Source: Acidobacteriota bacterium (lineage in GTDB: Bacteria > Acidobacteriota > Terriglobia > Terriglobales > Acidobacteriaceae). Taken from it: 64,000 nt of DNA. Each line of letters begins with the position of its first letter. Positions within the stretch are counted from its first letter, which is position 1. The notes below the pieces were generated by a model. That model had not been told where the DNA came from. It was given only the letters and a program-made list of their open reading frames with translations, and did not search any database. The stretch is from positions 124,001 to 188,000 of the forward strand of contig JAJXZT010000062.1 in the NCBI GenBank assembly GCA_021779935.1. The letters are read 5' to 3'. Both the position numbers and the translations under genes were made by a program. This document shows, one piece after another, positions 50,905 to 60,308 of the stretch.

Positions 50905-52236
50905 ATGAAAAAAGTCGTACAGGCATTGGGAATATGGGCGGTGGTGCTGGCGCTGACACCTATATGGGCACAGCAGCTGCCAGATGCGCCTACGCCCTCG
51001 CCAAACCGTCCCCCGGCACAGACGCAGCAGCGGCCCGCACAGACGCCCCCCGACGCCCCCTCGGCCGTGAAAAAGACTTTTCCTGCCCCGGACGCCACGG
51101 TTCCGAGCCAGCCTGCTCCCGGGACAGCGGCCTCGCCTACGGGCGGCGAACCGCAGCAGCCTTCCGAGCCTCCGTTTAAGGTAAAAACCGTCCCGCCGGG
51201 GTCTGTACCAATGGGCGCAGGCAGCGGTACCGATCAGCTTTACAAGTTCACGACAGGCGTGAACTACGTGGTGGTTCCGGTGACTGTAAAGGATTCCAGT
51301 GGCCACCTGGTAGATGGACTGACGGCCCAAAACTTCACGGTACTGGAAAATGGCGAGCCGCAAAAGTTGACGTTTTTCACCAGTGATCCGTTGGCAATCT
51401 CGGCGGCTGTGGTAATTGAGACGGGGCTGCCGGATGTGGCGCTGAAAAAGATTCAGCAGACGTTCCCGGCCCTGACCGGCGCGTTCAGTTCCTTCGACGA
51501 GATGGCCATCTACACCTATGGCAACACGGTGCGCCAACGGCAGAACTTTCTGGCGGCACTGAGCGAAAGGACAAACGTCACGCTTTCAAAGATCAAGGCG
51601 GTGGAGGGCGGACCCAGCGGCCCGGCCATCAGCGATAGTCCGATGACCGCAGGTCCGTCAGTGAATGGACGCCCAATGGATCCCGGTTCGCCGCGTCCCA
51701 TCACGAATAACCACGCGTATGACACTTCGACCGTGCTGAACGATGCCATCCTGCAGGCAGCGGTCGACCTGGGTCAGCGGGATCGCACGCGCCGCAAGGT
51801 TATCTTCGTCATCAGCGATGGCCGCGAGTACGGCAGCGCCGCAAGCTATAGCGACGTACTGAAAGTCCTGCTGTCGAATAACGTGATTGTCTATGCGGTT
51901 GCAGTGGATTCGGCGGCCATCCCGGGATATGGAAGGTTGAACCGAATCAAGCTGCCACACCAGGGGTTCGGCAATATCCTTCCGAAGTATGCCAATGCGA
52001 CGGGCGGCGATATGCTGACGGAATTCAGCACTGACGCTATTGAAGCGGCTTACGCAAAGCTGACCGATGAGGCTCGCAACCAGTACACGCTTGGCTATTA
52101 CTCGGCGCCTGTGACGGTACAAAACGCCGGAATTTATCGTTCCATCGAGGTCCAGGTACGGGGATCTTCGAACTGGAAGGTGTATGCCAAGGACGGCTAC
52201 TACCCGCTGCCACCGAGGAAAGAGACCCGTCAGTGA
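50905..52236 (+). CDS. Secreted VWFA-related protein with degenerate MIDAS
   Basis: A 443-residue exported protein. ATG 50905 has GGGGAGGAACC before it and gives the signal MKKVVQALGIWAVVLALTPI. A long Pro/Gln/Ala-rich spacer (about 25-110) precedes the entry domain VNYVVVPVTVKDSSGHLVDG. In place of the MIDAS aspartate motif it has VVIETGLPDV, so the DxSxS metal site is absent. The rest of the A-domain is present (VIFVISDGREYGSA; YTLGYYSAPVTVQNAGIY; YAKDGYYPLPPR). It may act as a structural or scaffold protein rather than a metal-dependent binder. It shares a 112-base divergent upstream region with the previous paralogue. Confidence 0.8.
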   Translation: MKKVVQALGIWAVVLALTPIWAQQLPDAPTPSPNRPPAQTQQRPAQTPPDAPSAVKKTFPAPDATVPSQPAPGTAASPTGGEPQQPSEPPFKVKTVPPGSVPMGAGSGTDQLYKFTTGVNYVVVPVTVKDSSGHLVDGLTAQNFTVLENGEPQKLTFFTSDPLAISAAVVIETGLPDVALKKIQQTFPALTGAFSSFDEMAIYTYGNTVRQRQNFLAALSERTNVTLSKIKAVEGGPSGPAISDSPMTAGPSVNGRPMDPGSPRPITNNHAYDTSTVLNDAILQAAVDLGQRDRTRRKVIFVISDGREYGSAASYSDVLKVLLSNNVIVYAVAVDSAAIPGYGRLNRIKLPHQGFGNILPKYANATGGDMLTEFSTDAIEAAYAKLTDEARNQYTLGYYSAPVTVQNAGIYRSIEVQVRGSSNWKVYAKDGYYPLPPRKETRQ

Positions 52237-52264
52237 ACCGCATGCAGTAAGTGGTTGCAGTACC

Positions 52265-52283
52265 TTGGTAACTGCTTTACCAA
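52265..52283 (+). promoter_or_regulatory. Hairpin in the mglA upstream region
   Basis: TTGGTAA (52265-52271) pairs with TTACCAA (52277-52283) in the 244-base gap before mglA. A TATAAA box lies at 52336-52341. The role is unknown; no T-tract follows. Confidence 0.3.
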
Positions 52284-52480
52284 CTTGGGAGACGGGGAAC
52301 CAAGATTGGCGCGGGCCATCATCGAACTGCTGTGATATAAACGGGGTATCCCGCCGTTGCGGCAACTTGTACGGGAAAACACACGTACGAGGGTTTGCGC
52401 GGTGGAATGGCAGTCGGAATCCCCGCGTTTGGCGTTCTGATGTTGCCGTGCGTCAAGCGTCCGATAGCTGAGGCACCTGC

Positions 52481-53065
52481 TTGAGTTTCATCAACTTCGC
52501 TGCACGCGAGATTAACTGCAAGATCGTCTACTACGGCCCGGGTCTGGGCGGTAAGACGACGAATTTGCAGCATATCTTCGACAAGACTTCCGCACAGCAA
52601 AAGGGGAAGATGATCTCGCTTGCCACGGAGACGGACCGTACCCTGTTCTTCGATTTTCTGGCACTCGACCTCGGGACGGTTCGCGGCTTCAAGACGCGTT
52701 TCCACCTCTATACGGTTCCTGGACAGGTTTTCTACGAAGCCAGCCGCAAGCTGATCCTGCGCGGCGTGGACGGAGTGGTGTTCGTGGCGGACTCGCAGGA
52801 AGAGCGGATGGACGCCAACATCGAAGCGCTGGATGACCTGGTATCCAACCTGAAGGATCACGGCTACGAATTCGAGAAATTGCCGTACGTGCTGCAACTC
52901 AACAAGCGCGATCTGCCAAATGCACTGCCGGTCGACAAGATCAAGAAGGAATTGGTCCGGCGGGATGAGCCTGTTTTCGAGGCCATTGCGTGCCAGGGAA
53001 ATGGCGTATTTGAGACACTGAAGGAAGTCGCGCGCCGCGTCTTGATCGAACTAAAGAAGAGCTAG
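52481..53065 (+). CDS. mglA: MglA-family small GTPase
   Basis: A 194-residue Ras-like GTPase, very close in length and sequence pattern to Myxococcus MglA, the switch that sets cell polarity and motility. The N-terminus [18 protein letters not shown] leads to the P-loop GPGLGGKTT at residues 19-27. Further motifs are [37 protein letters not shown] and LNKRDLPNA (NKxD). The start is TTG 52481 with GAGG about 8 bases upstream; no ATG precedes the conserved sequence. No MglB-like GAP gene is adjacent, so its regulator must be elsewhere. It is followed by the convergent SIS-domain gene. Confidence 0.9.
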   Translation: MSFINFAAREINCKIVYYGPGLGGKTTNLQHIFDKTSAQQKGKMISLATETDRTLFFDFLALDLGTVRGFKTRFHLYTVPGQVFYEASRKLILRGVDGVVFVADSQEERMDANIEALDDLVSNLKDHGYEFEKLPYVLQLNKRDLPNALPVDKIKKELVRRDEPVFEAIACQGNGVFETLKEVARRVLIELKKS

Positions 53066-53126
53066 CCCCCGCTGCCCTCGGGCCAGCCCCTCCTCATCTC
53101 AGTTGAGCTTTCTTAACGTGAAACCC

Positions 53127-54269
53127 CTAATCTTCCCGCACGGACTTCATCAGATTCCGCGGCTTATCCACGTCGTAGTTGTTCAGCGTGGCTACGTGAT
53201 AGGCGAATAACTGCAACGGAATTATTTCGAGAATCGGCAGCAGCAGCTCGGATACGCGCGGAACGGCGAAGCAGTCAGGCACCAGCCGCTGAAGATCTTC
53301 GTCTCCCTCCGAGACGAGAAGTACCTGGCGAGTGGAACGCTCGCGAATCTCCCGGAGCAGGCTGACGGATTTCTGATATCGCAGGACGGACTGATCGTCC
53401 TTGAGATCGCGAGTGGCGATGGCCACAACCGGCTGCGTGTCGTCGATAAGAGCCGTGGGGCCGTGGCGTAACTCGCCCGAAGGGTAAGCCTCGGCATGGA
53501 TGTAGGAGATTTCCTTCAGCTTTAGCGCACCTTCCAATGCGATGGGATAATGCACGCCGCGTCCAAGGAACGTAAACGTCTGGTCGCGATAGTAGGAAGC
53601 GGCAATTTCACGGGCACGCTCGTCGACGGCCGGCAACATGTTCTGGATGACTTCTGGAATAGCGGCCAGTTCTTTTACGCGCGCGCCGATGACTTCCGCA
53701 GCCAGTGACTGTCGAGCCGCAGCCAGGTAAATAGCCAATAGATACAACGCGGTAAGTTGCGCGGTAAAGCTCTTGGTCGCTGGGATGGCGACTTCCCTGC
53801 CGGCAACCGTGAACAGGGTGGCATGGGCCTCGCGAGCGATGGTGGAGTCCACGACATTGGAGATGGCGAGCGTGCAGAAACCACTTTCCTGGGCCAGGCG
53901 TTGCGCGGCGATCGTGTCGCCGGTTTCACCCGACTGCGTAATCGCGACTACCAGGGATTTGTCTTCTCGCAACGGACGCCGGTAACAGTATTCGCTGGCG
54001 TGCTCGACTTCCACGGGAATACCAACCAGATCCTCGATCATCAGCTTTCCACACAGTCCTGCGTGGCGACTGGCTCCACTGGCAACGATCGTAATCTTGC
54101 GCAGCTGCGAAATGTCCTTCACCGGAAACGAACAGCGGTCCAGGAAGACAGCGCCCGTGGAGGGATTGAAATGTCGCTGGAGGGTTTCGCGAACTGCTTC
54201 CGGCTGGTCGTAGACCTCCTTGAGCATGAACGTGGAGTACGGGGACGGTGACGGCAAACTTGCATTCAT
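53127..54269 (-). CDS. GlmS-like SIS-domain protein lacking the glutaminase domain
   Basis: A 380-residue protein with two SIS (sugar isomerase) domains, equivalent to the C-terminal two-thirds of GlmS. FMLKEVYDQPEAVRETLQRH is the entry to the first SIS domain. SGASRHAG, ITQSGETGDTIAAQRLAQ and PATKSFTAQLTALYLLAIYL are SIS signatures, and the C-terminus PRNLMKSVRED is the GlmS ending. No GATase type 2 domain precedes it. Such proteins act as GlcN-6-phosphate or related deaminases (NagB-II/AgaS/FrlB types) in sugar use, so a deaminase is more likely than a synthase. It starts at ATG (complement of 54267-54269) and is preceded by the PIG-L terminator. Confidence 0.82.
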   Translation of the reverse strand: MNASLPSPSPYSTFMLKEVYDQPEAVRETLQRHFNPSTGAVFLDRCSFPVKDISQLRKITIVASGASRHAGLCGKLMIEDLVGIPVEVEHASEYCYRRPLREDKSLVVAITQSGETGDTIAAQRLAQESGFCTLAISNVVDSTIAREAHATLFTVAGREVAIPATKSFTAQLTALYLLAIYLAAARQSLAAEVIGARVKELAAIPEVIQNMLPAVDERAREIAASYYRDQTFTFLGRGVHYPIALEGALKLKEISYIHAEAYPSGELRHGPTALIDDTQPVVAIATRDLKDDQSVLRYQKSVSLLREIRERSTRQVLLVSEGDEDLQRLVPDCFAVPRVSELLLPILEIIPLQLFAYHVATLNNYDVDKPRNLMKSVRED

Positions 54270-54305
54270 ATACTGCAATCTTACCTCTCGCTCCTCCGCT
54301 ACATT

Positions 54306-54360
54306 ACCCTGATTCAAAAAATTGGATGGCGGGGGGAAATCCCGCCATCCTAATCAGGGT
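54306..54360 (-). terminator. Nested terminator hairpin of the PIG-L operon
   Basis: GGATGGCGGG (54324-54333) pairs with CCCGCCATCC (54341-54350). Read on the - strand it is followed by AATTTTTTG. An outer pair, ACCCTGATT (54306-54314) and AATCAGGGT (54352-54360), can extend it. Confidence 0.85.
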
Positions 54361-54372
54361 CAGGAGGAATTG

Positions 54373-57213
54373 TTAGTGTTGCCCCTTCTGCCCGGCCGCT
54401 AGGGTCGAGTTGAGATTGGGGTTCTGTGACAGGCTCAGGAGGTTTGCCACAATGCGATACGCTCCCGGCACGCCCTCGGGCAATTGCCGGTAGAAGGCAA
54501 ATGCAGCGTAGACGTAAACGCCTTTGCCATAGCGCGCATAGAGCAATCCGCCCTTCTGCGGCGACTGGTCGGGATCGTGCGTCTCAACCAACGCTTCGTA
54601 GTGCGGATCCCAGCTCGCCATGAAGCTGTGCCCACGCTCTTCCACCCAGCCATTGAAGTCGTCCGAGGTGATCTTGTTCGGCCACATCATCGCCGGGTTG
54701 TTCGGCTCGAGAATATTGACCTTCGAATCCTCATCGGTCACCGTTCTATTCTCGCTGGTTTCGAGCGTGTAGGGATACGGACCGAAGTCGTGGTTGTATT
54801 GTGCGGTGTTGTACTGCACCACGACGACGCCCCCGTTCTTCACGTAATCCAGGACGCGGTTGTTATTGGCGATCAGGTCAGTGCGATTCGCGTAAGCGCG
54901 CACACCGAGCATGATCACGTTGTATTTCGAGAGATCGCCCGACGCCAGGTCCGAGGCGGACAGAAAGTGCACGTGGATGCCCAGGTCCTCAAGCGACTTC
55001 GGAACGTCGTCGCCCGTACCCATCACGTATCCCACGTTCAAGTTCTTGGCCACTTTCACGTCCACGCCGGTTGCACGGAACACCGCCGGAGCAAAGTACG
55101 GGTATGGACGGACTCCAGGATATCCCGTCATCACGTATCCATCCTTGTAACTCTGGCCGTCATACGTGGCATCCGCCGTAACCTTGTATGCCTTCTGCTG
55201 CAATCCGGAGGGAGTCACCACGAACGGTACGTTCTGCTCCTGCCCGTCCTTGGAAAAGTGGAATGTCGCCTCTGCCGGTGAGGAAGTCCATCCTTGCGGC
55301 AGATCGAGTTTCACCGTGCCTTCCGCGGAACCTTTCACGTTGCTGTGCAGGGTGGCCGTCAGCGTAAACTGCTGGCCGCTCAGCGGCACGATGCCTGCGC
55401 TCGGATCCATCCGCACCGAGATCGCCGGCTCCACAATCAGCGGATTCAAGACCAATCCCGGTCCAACAATGCGGTCCACCGCCTGCACGACCTCCGACAT
55501 ACGAATCGGCACGCCGTCGTATTCCATGTTGACCCACGCAGCCAGCGGATACGGACTGGTCGGCAGGCCAAGGTATTTCGGGTTGTCGATGTTGTAGTAG
55601 GATTGCTCGATGTTCGGACGCGTGAAGTAGGGCTTCGTGTACGCCGCATCTTTCGGGACGTCCACCTTGAAGCGTACCGACGCCGATTGATTATCCGGTA
55701 GTGAAGTCGGCATCGCTCCTTCTGACTGGAAAGTCCAGTCCTTGCCATCCGATGCCTTCAGAGAAATATCTTTCACAGTGATCGGGCTGGGGCTCTGGTC
55801 ATCCAACTCCACCTTTACCCAGAACTGTTGCCCGGGAATCGCCACCTGGAAAGTCGGCGACAGCCCGCGGAACAGCGCCAGGGCAAACATTCCCGTTGGC
55901 TCTTTTTCCGGGGCTACCGCAGCCACCAGGTTCAGTCCCAGTGCTTCCACCACGCCATCGTTGAACTGTGCTTCCTTGATTTTCAGTTCATGACCGATGT
56001 CGTACTTCGCGGTGTCGCTCAGGCTGCTCTTCTCCACCGCGGCAATCAGATCGCGTGTCGTCTTCAGACCCTTCGCCAGCAGCGGCGCAATCGCCGAGGG
56101 ATCCTTGGGATCGAATTTCGCCGTCGCGTCGTTGACGATCGAAGTCATCTCCGACAGTCCGGTCTTGAGGAATGCGTCGTTGCCGCCATTCGCGTAATCG
56201 GCAATGCCCATCAGCGAAGTATCGATTCCGCTGAAGAACGATTTTTCCTGTCCGGACACCGGGATCGCCGCGGCAAAACGGTGATACGGAGACTCAATGC
56301 CCGTAGGCGCAACATAGCCCGTTCCGCCATTCTGGGACTTCTGGAACCCAAGGCCTTTACGCGCGATTTGTACGTAGGTTTCACCGAGAATTGGATCGTA
56401 GTTGCCCTCCGGAATCTCTACGTCCGTCGAGAGTTGGTGGGTGATCCATGTCTTGTTCACGTAGTCGTAGAAGCGCAGCGGAAGAGTGTGGCCGGTCGCA
56501 TAGTCGAAGATGCCCTTCGACGACACGGCCCACTGCGGCACGCGCTCGTATACCTTGACCGGCTTCCACGGCTTCAACCCGTCTTTAATCTGGTCGGGGA
56601 ACACGTTCGGATCGCCCGCCGCATTGAACACTTCCTGCGCCATCATGCCGGCGACCTGGTGGTGGCCATGACCATCGGAGGGGCCGCCGACGAACACCGA
56701 ACTGACAACGAGCGGCCGCGTCATGCGAATGATGCGCACCACGTCATAGAGCACGCGCTGCTCAGTCCACTTGGACAACGCTTCTTCCTTCGTTTTTGAG
56801 AAGCCGTAATCAGCGACACGCGTCCAGTATTGCTGCACGCCATAATAGCGGTCTGCCTGTAGGAGTTCCTGCGTACGGACTTCGCCAAGCCGATCCCAGT
56901 AGTCGTTGGACATCACGTTCTGTCCGCCTTCGCCGCGGTTCAGCGTCAGGAGGGTTGCCGTGGCGCCCTCTCCGCGTGTCTCGTAGGCCAGCAGGCCGCC
57001 ATCCTCATCATCGGGGTGGGCGGTGATCATAAGTAAGCTGGCACGGGTGTGGAGTTTGCGGAGAGTCTGGTAAAGCGCGGTCGAGCCGCGATCAATTGGA
57101 AGTTTTACCGCATCTACTTGCGGTGTGATTTTGACGTCGCGCGGGTCCTGGGCCCAGGCTAGCAATACGGCGAACAGGACTCCAACAACTGTTAGCAACC
57201 TGGCAAAGCGCAT
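54373..57213 (-). CDS. Secreted PIG-L/LmbE-family deacetylase with C-terminal ThuA-like region
   Basis: A 946-residue exported protein. Signal peptide MRFARLLTVVGVLFAVLLAW. The PIG-L domain (about 55-290) has AHPDDE at residues 65-70, the zinc-binding and catalytic motif, and GHGHHQVAG further on, so it should remove N-acetyl groups from sugar-linked substrates. The middle (about 450-700) is Ig/alpha-helical sequence resembling glycosidase accessory domains (PFTVKDISLKAS-type beta strands). The last part (about 740-925; NVIMLGVRAYANR, VLDYVKNGGVVVVQYN) is ThuA/GATase-like. It lies 14 bases after the permease gene and is the last gene of the argH operon. The substrate is unknown; an amino-sugar conjugate is a reasonable guess. 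Confidence 0.82.
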   Translation of the reverse strand: MRFARLLTVVGVLFAVLLAWAQDPRDVKITPQVDAVKLPIDRGSTALYQTLRKLHTRASLLMITAHPDDEDGGLLAYETRGEGATATLLTLNRGEGGQNVMSNDYWDRLGEVRTQELLQADRYYGVQQYWTRVADYGFSKTKEEALSKWTEQRVLYDVVRIIRMTRPLVVSSVFVGGPSDGHGHHQVAGMMAQEVFNAAGDPNVFPDQIKDGLKPWKPVKVYERVPQWAVSSKGIFDYATGHTLPLRFYDYVNKTWITHQLSTDVEIPEGNYDPILGETYVQIARKGLGFQKSQNGGTGYVAPTGIESPYHRFAAAIPVSGQEKSFFSGIDTSLMGIADYANGGNDAFLKTGLSEMTSIVNDATAKFDPKDPSAIAPLLAKGLKTTRDLIAAVEKSSLSDTAKYDIGHELKIKEAQFNDGVVEALGLNLVAAVAPEKEPTGMFALALFRGLSPTFQVAIPGQQFWVKVELDDQSPSPITVKDISLKASDGKDWTFQSEGAMPTSLPDNQSASVRFKVDVPKDAAYTKPYFTRPNIEQSYYNIDNPKYLGLPTSPYPLAAWVNMEYDGVPIRMSEVVQAVDRIVGPGLVLNPLIVEPAISVRMDPSAGIVPLSGQQFTLTATLHSNVKGSAEGTVKLDLPQGWTSSPAEATFHFSKDGQEQNVPFVVTPSGLQQKAYKVTADATYDGQSYKDGYVMTGYPGVRPYPYFAPAVFRATGVDVKVAKNLNVGYVMGTGDDVPKSLEDLGIHVHFLSASDLASGDLSKYNVIMLGVRAYANRTDLIANNNRVLDYVKNGGVVVVQYNTAQYNHDFGPYPYTLETSENRTVTDEDSKVNILEPNNPAMMWPNKITSDDFNGWVEERGHSFMASWDPHYEALVETHDPDQSPQKGGLLYARYGKGVYVYAAFAFYRQLPEGVPGAYRIVANLLSLSQNPNLNSTLAAGQKGQH

Positions 57214-57227
57214 TTCGCCTCCTGCGA

Positions 57228-58739
57228 TTAATCCGCCTCGTGACTGTCTGGGAGATCAATGGATGGCGCATCCGCCGCGGCAGCAGGCTGGAGAGTACCT
57301 GACCCGAAGGGCCACTCCCGCCGGAAATACGACCGCACAAGATAGATGATCAAGCCCAGGACGAGCAGAACAGTCGCGTAACGAATTTCTTTTCCAAAAT
57401 ATGGACGTGAAAAAAGGATGTAGACAAAACCGATTGTGGCCATGAGTGCAGGCAACGGGTACAGCCACATGCGGAATGGGCGCGGCATGTCCGGCCTGCG
57501 AATTCGCAAAACAATGACACCCACTGTCTGCAACAGAAACTGAAGGATGATCCTGATGACCACCAACGCCGCAATAACATCCGCCAGCGAAAGAAAGCAG
57601 AAGGCGATGGAGACGGCGCCAAGGGTCAGCAAGGAGACGTATGGAAAACGATGCTTCGGATGCAGCTTCCCGAAGACCTTGAAGTAGTTGTTGTCGATGG
57701 CGGCTGCGTACGGAACGCGCGAGTAGCCGAGCAACAGTGAAAACACCGAGGCAAACGCCGTCCAGATAATCAGGCCGGTAATGAGGTAGCCGGCCCAGTG
57801 TCCATAGACGCGCTGCATCATCACCGAGATCACATAAAAGCGCGTGTCGGAGTGCGCGCTCGACATCATCTCCTGCCACGGAACGACACCAAGCACGCTG
57901 ATATTCATCGTGATGTAAATGATCGCAACCAGCACGATCGAGATCATCACCGCACGCGGAACATTCTTTTCCGGTTCCTTCACTTCCTCGCTGAGATAGC
58001 AGATGTTGTAGTAACCCCAGTAGTCATATGTGGAAACCAGCATCGCGGCTCCGAGCCCGGTGAAGAAATTCTCATCGAGGTGGAACGCGCCCTTGGGGAA
58101 ACTGAACGCCATGGCTGGATTGAAGTGGGTGATACCGGTGAAGATGATCCAACCGAGGGAGCCAAACACGCCAATCGCAAGCAACTTGGAGAACCAGGCA
58201 ATATCGGTGATGCGGCGATAGAGCAGGAACACCGCGAGGCAGACCGTTCCAATCGCCAGCAGTGTTGCCATCGAAAACATCGCCTTCGCCTGCAGTACTC
58301 CGATGAAAGGCAGCGTGACTTGCAAATGGCGCACCGCGATGTCGTGCGTCAACGGAGCGTAAAAGTAACTGGCGTAGTGCGAGAGACCGATGCATCCGGA
58401 AGCGATGGACAACGGAGCGCTGAACGTGACCTGCCAGATGAAAAGAAAACTCAGGAGGCGACCGAGTTTGTTAGGCCCGTAGATCTCCTTGAGGAAGTAA
58501 TACGATCCGCCCGCGTTGGGCATGGCGGCGCCAAGTTCGGAAATCACCAGGCCGTCGCACATGGCAAACACCGCACCCAGAATCCATCCCAGCATTGCCT
58601 GTGGGCCGCCCATCGCGCCGATGATGAGCGGAATCGTGATAAATGGTCCCACGCCGAACATGTCGAGCATGTTCATCAGCACGGATGTGCCGAGACCCAT
58701 GCCTCGTATCAGCGGCCGTTCTGTGGTTTCATCCGCCAT
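57228..58739 (-). CDS. APC-family amino acid/polyamine permease
   Basis: A 503-residue inner-membrane transporter with about 12 hydrophobic helices. GVGPFITIPLIIGAMGGPQA is the APC consensus after the first helix, and MPNAGGSYYFLKEIYGPN is the conserved AGGxY-type motif at the second. DYWGYYNICYLSEEVKEPEK with NVPRA in helix 6-7 is the E(E)xKxPxxxxPRA loop of APC transporters. The C-terminal tail is hydrophilic. It probably imports amino acids or related cationic compounds by H+ or Na+ symport. It starts 6 bases after argH, whose transcript it must share. Confidence 0.85.
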   Translation of the reverse strand: MADETTERPLIRGMGLGTSVLMNMLDMFGVGPFITIPLIIGAMGGPQAMLGWILGAVFAMCDGLVISELGAAMPNAGGSYYFLKEIYGPNKLGRLLSFLFIWQVTFSAPLSIASGCIGLSHYASYFYAPLTHDIAVRHLQVTLPFIGVLQAKAMFSMATLLAIGTVCLAVFLLYRRITDIAWFSKLLAIGVFGSLGWIIFTGITHFNPAMAFSFPKGAFHLDENFFTGLGAAMLVSTYDYWGYYNICYLSEEVKEPEKNVPRAVMISIVLVAIIYITMNISVLGVVPWQEMMSSAHSDTRFYVISVMMQRVYGHWAGYLITGLIIWTAFASVFSLLLGYSRVPYAAAIDNNYFKVFGKLHPKHRFPYVSLLTLGAVSIAFCFLSLADVIAALVVIRIILQFLLQTVGVIVLRIRRPDMPRPFRMWLYPLPALMATIGFVYILFSRPYFGKEIRYATVLLVLGLIIYLVRSYFRREWPFGSGTLQPAAAADAPSIDLPDSHEAD

Positions 58740-58745
58740 GCGAAA

Positions 58746-60278
58746 CTATGCCTGCTTTCCGGCGGTAGCAAGATTGGAGATTTCCTGGCGAATCCGTCGC
58801 GGATATCCGGCAAGCAGGGCCCGTTTTCCCTCGAGCCACGACAACGCACTGCCAACTTCTTTTCGGGCCAGCACGATCTCGGATTCAACTTGTTCCGGGG
58901 CCGGACCGCCGCGCACCTTGCGAATCTCCACAAAGTGACGGGCATCCAGCGCAAGCTTCAGGCGGTCTTCCGAGATGCTGAGTGGGCTGCCGATAATTTC
59001 CGGCGCAAGCCGCTGGATCGCCGCTACCATCCGGTCTCGATCATACTTGGAACCAAGTTCCTCGACCGCAGCATGCACAAGTCCATGCGCGAGACGAAAG
59101 CTGAGGCCGCCTTCGCGGGCAAGCGTGTCGGCCAACTCGGTCACCGTCAGGAAGCTTCCCTGTGCGCGCTGTTCCATGTGCTCACGGTTCACGCCACAGT
59201 GCGACATGACGCCGGCAAAAAGACTCAGTGCACGATGCGCATCCTCAAACGCCGAGAAGACGAGCGGCTGCAGGTCATCTTCGCTGTCAACAATGTCGCC
59301 GAATGGCGTGTTGTGCGCGCAACTGAGCACGGACTGCGACTGGGCAAACGCCTTGCTCGCAAGGATGCGTGTGTGTTCGAGCGAAACCGGGTTGCGCTTC
59401 TGCGGCATGATGCTGCTAGTCTGCACGTAAGCGTCCGAGACGCGCAGGAAGTTGAACTCCGCCATGCACCAGAGCAGCAGATCCTGCACGAGTTTGCCGA
59501 GATTGATCATGCACACGGCGATCGCCGAGACCGATTCGGTTGCGTAGTCGATGGCGCCGATGGCGCCGTAGGAATTTACCTGCAGGCCCTCGAAGCCCAG
59601 CAGTTCGGCGGTGAAATCGCGATCGATTGGAAAGCCCGTGGTGGTGATGGCGCATGCGCCAAGCGGATTTCGATTGACGGTTGCGAAAGCCGCGCGCAGC
59701 CGCTCGAAATCACGTCCAAAACACTCAATGGCGGCGAGCAGATAATGGGCAAGCGTAGTGGGCTGAGCGGGCTGTGTGTGGGTGTAAGCCGGCATCAGCG
59801 TACGCACGTTCTCCACGGCGAGATCGATCAACGCCGTGCGGACCTCGAGCACTGCCGCGGCGATTCGCAGTAACTCGCGTCTGACCGCCATGCGATAGAG
59901 CGTGAGGTCGATATCGTTGCGGCTGCGCGCGGTGTGCATGCGGCCAGCCAGATCCACGCCGCACGCAGCAATCAGTTTTTCTTCGACAAAGAAGAAAAGG
60001 TCTTCGACGCTTCCGTCGTAACGCGCCTTACGGATGGATTCGCGATCAAGTTCATCCAGCGCGCGGAGCAGCACACGCGCATCTTCGGTGGGAAGAATGC
60101 CCTGTCGAGCCAGCATCAGCGTATGCGCATAGTGAAGCTCAATGAGTACGTCCAGGAAGTAGCGCTTCGCGTCTTCGAAATTTACGGCCAGTACCGTCTC
60201 GGTGTAGATGGGCGCGGGGAATTTTTCCTGCGCGGACTCTGCGGAACCAGGCCGGGATTCATCGCTCTTGCGGGTCAA
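58746..60278 (-). CDS. argH: Argininosuccinate lyase family protein
   Basis: A 510-residue member of the fumarase/aspartase superfamily, argininosuccinate lyase type, which cleaves argininosuccinate to arginine and fumarate. HTARSRNDIDLTLYRMAVRR, TLMPAYTHTQPAQPTTLAHY and SSIMPQKRNPVSLEH (the GSSxMPxKxN-type signature) are intact, with catalytic Ser in the loop. The start codon is TTG (complement of 60276-60278); no ATG lies in frame before the conserved part, and an N-terminal extension of about 20 residues rich in Ser and Glu is included. No other arginine-biosynthesis gene is near. Being followed by an amino-acid permease and a deacetylase, it may serve a catabolic or scavenging role instead. 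It is preceded by the terminator region of the TonB receptor. Confidence 0.85.
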   Translation of the reverse strand: MTRKSDESRPGSAESAQEKFPAPIYTETVLAVNFEDAKRYFLDVLIELHYAHTLMLARQGILPTEDARVLLRALDELDRESIRKARYDGSVEDLFFFVEEKLIAACGVDLAGRMHTARSRNDIDLTLYRMAVRRELLRIAAAVLEVRTALIDLAVENVRTLMPAYTHTQPAQPTTLAHYLLAAIECFGRDFERLRAAFATVNRNPLGACAITTTGFPIDRDFTAELLGFEGLQVNSYGAIGAIDYATESVSAIAVCMINLGKLVQDLLLWCMAEFNFLRVSDAYVQTSSIMPQKRNPVSLEHTRILASKAFAQSQSVLSCAHNTPFGDIVDSEDDLQPLVFSAFEDAHRALSLFAGVMSHCGVNREHMEQRAQGSFLTVTELADTLAREGGLSFRLAHGLVHAAVEELGSKYDRDRMVAAIQRLAPEIIGSPLSISEDRLKLALDARHFVEIRKVRGGPAPEQVESEIVLARKEVGSALSWLEGKRALLAGYPRRIRQEISNLATAGKQA

Positions 60279-60308
60279 GGTGCATCCATGTGCCGCCGTG
60301 ATCCCGGC

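Noticed and set aside
57798-59873. 691-codon open frame on the + strand
   Set aside because: It lies antisense to the APC permease and argH genes, whose products are clearly recognisable. Its own translation is rich in Arg, His and Gln and has no family resemblance or start signal.
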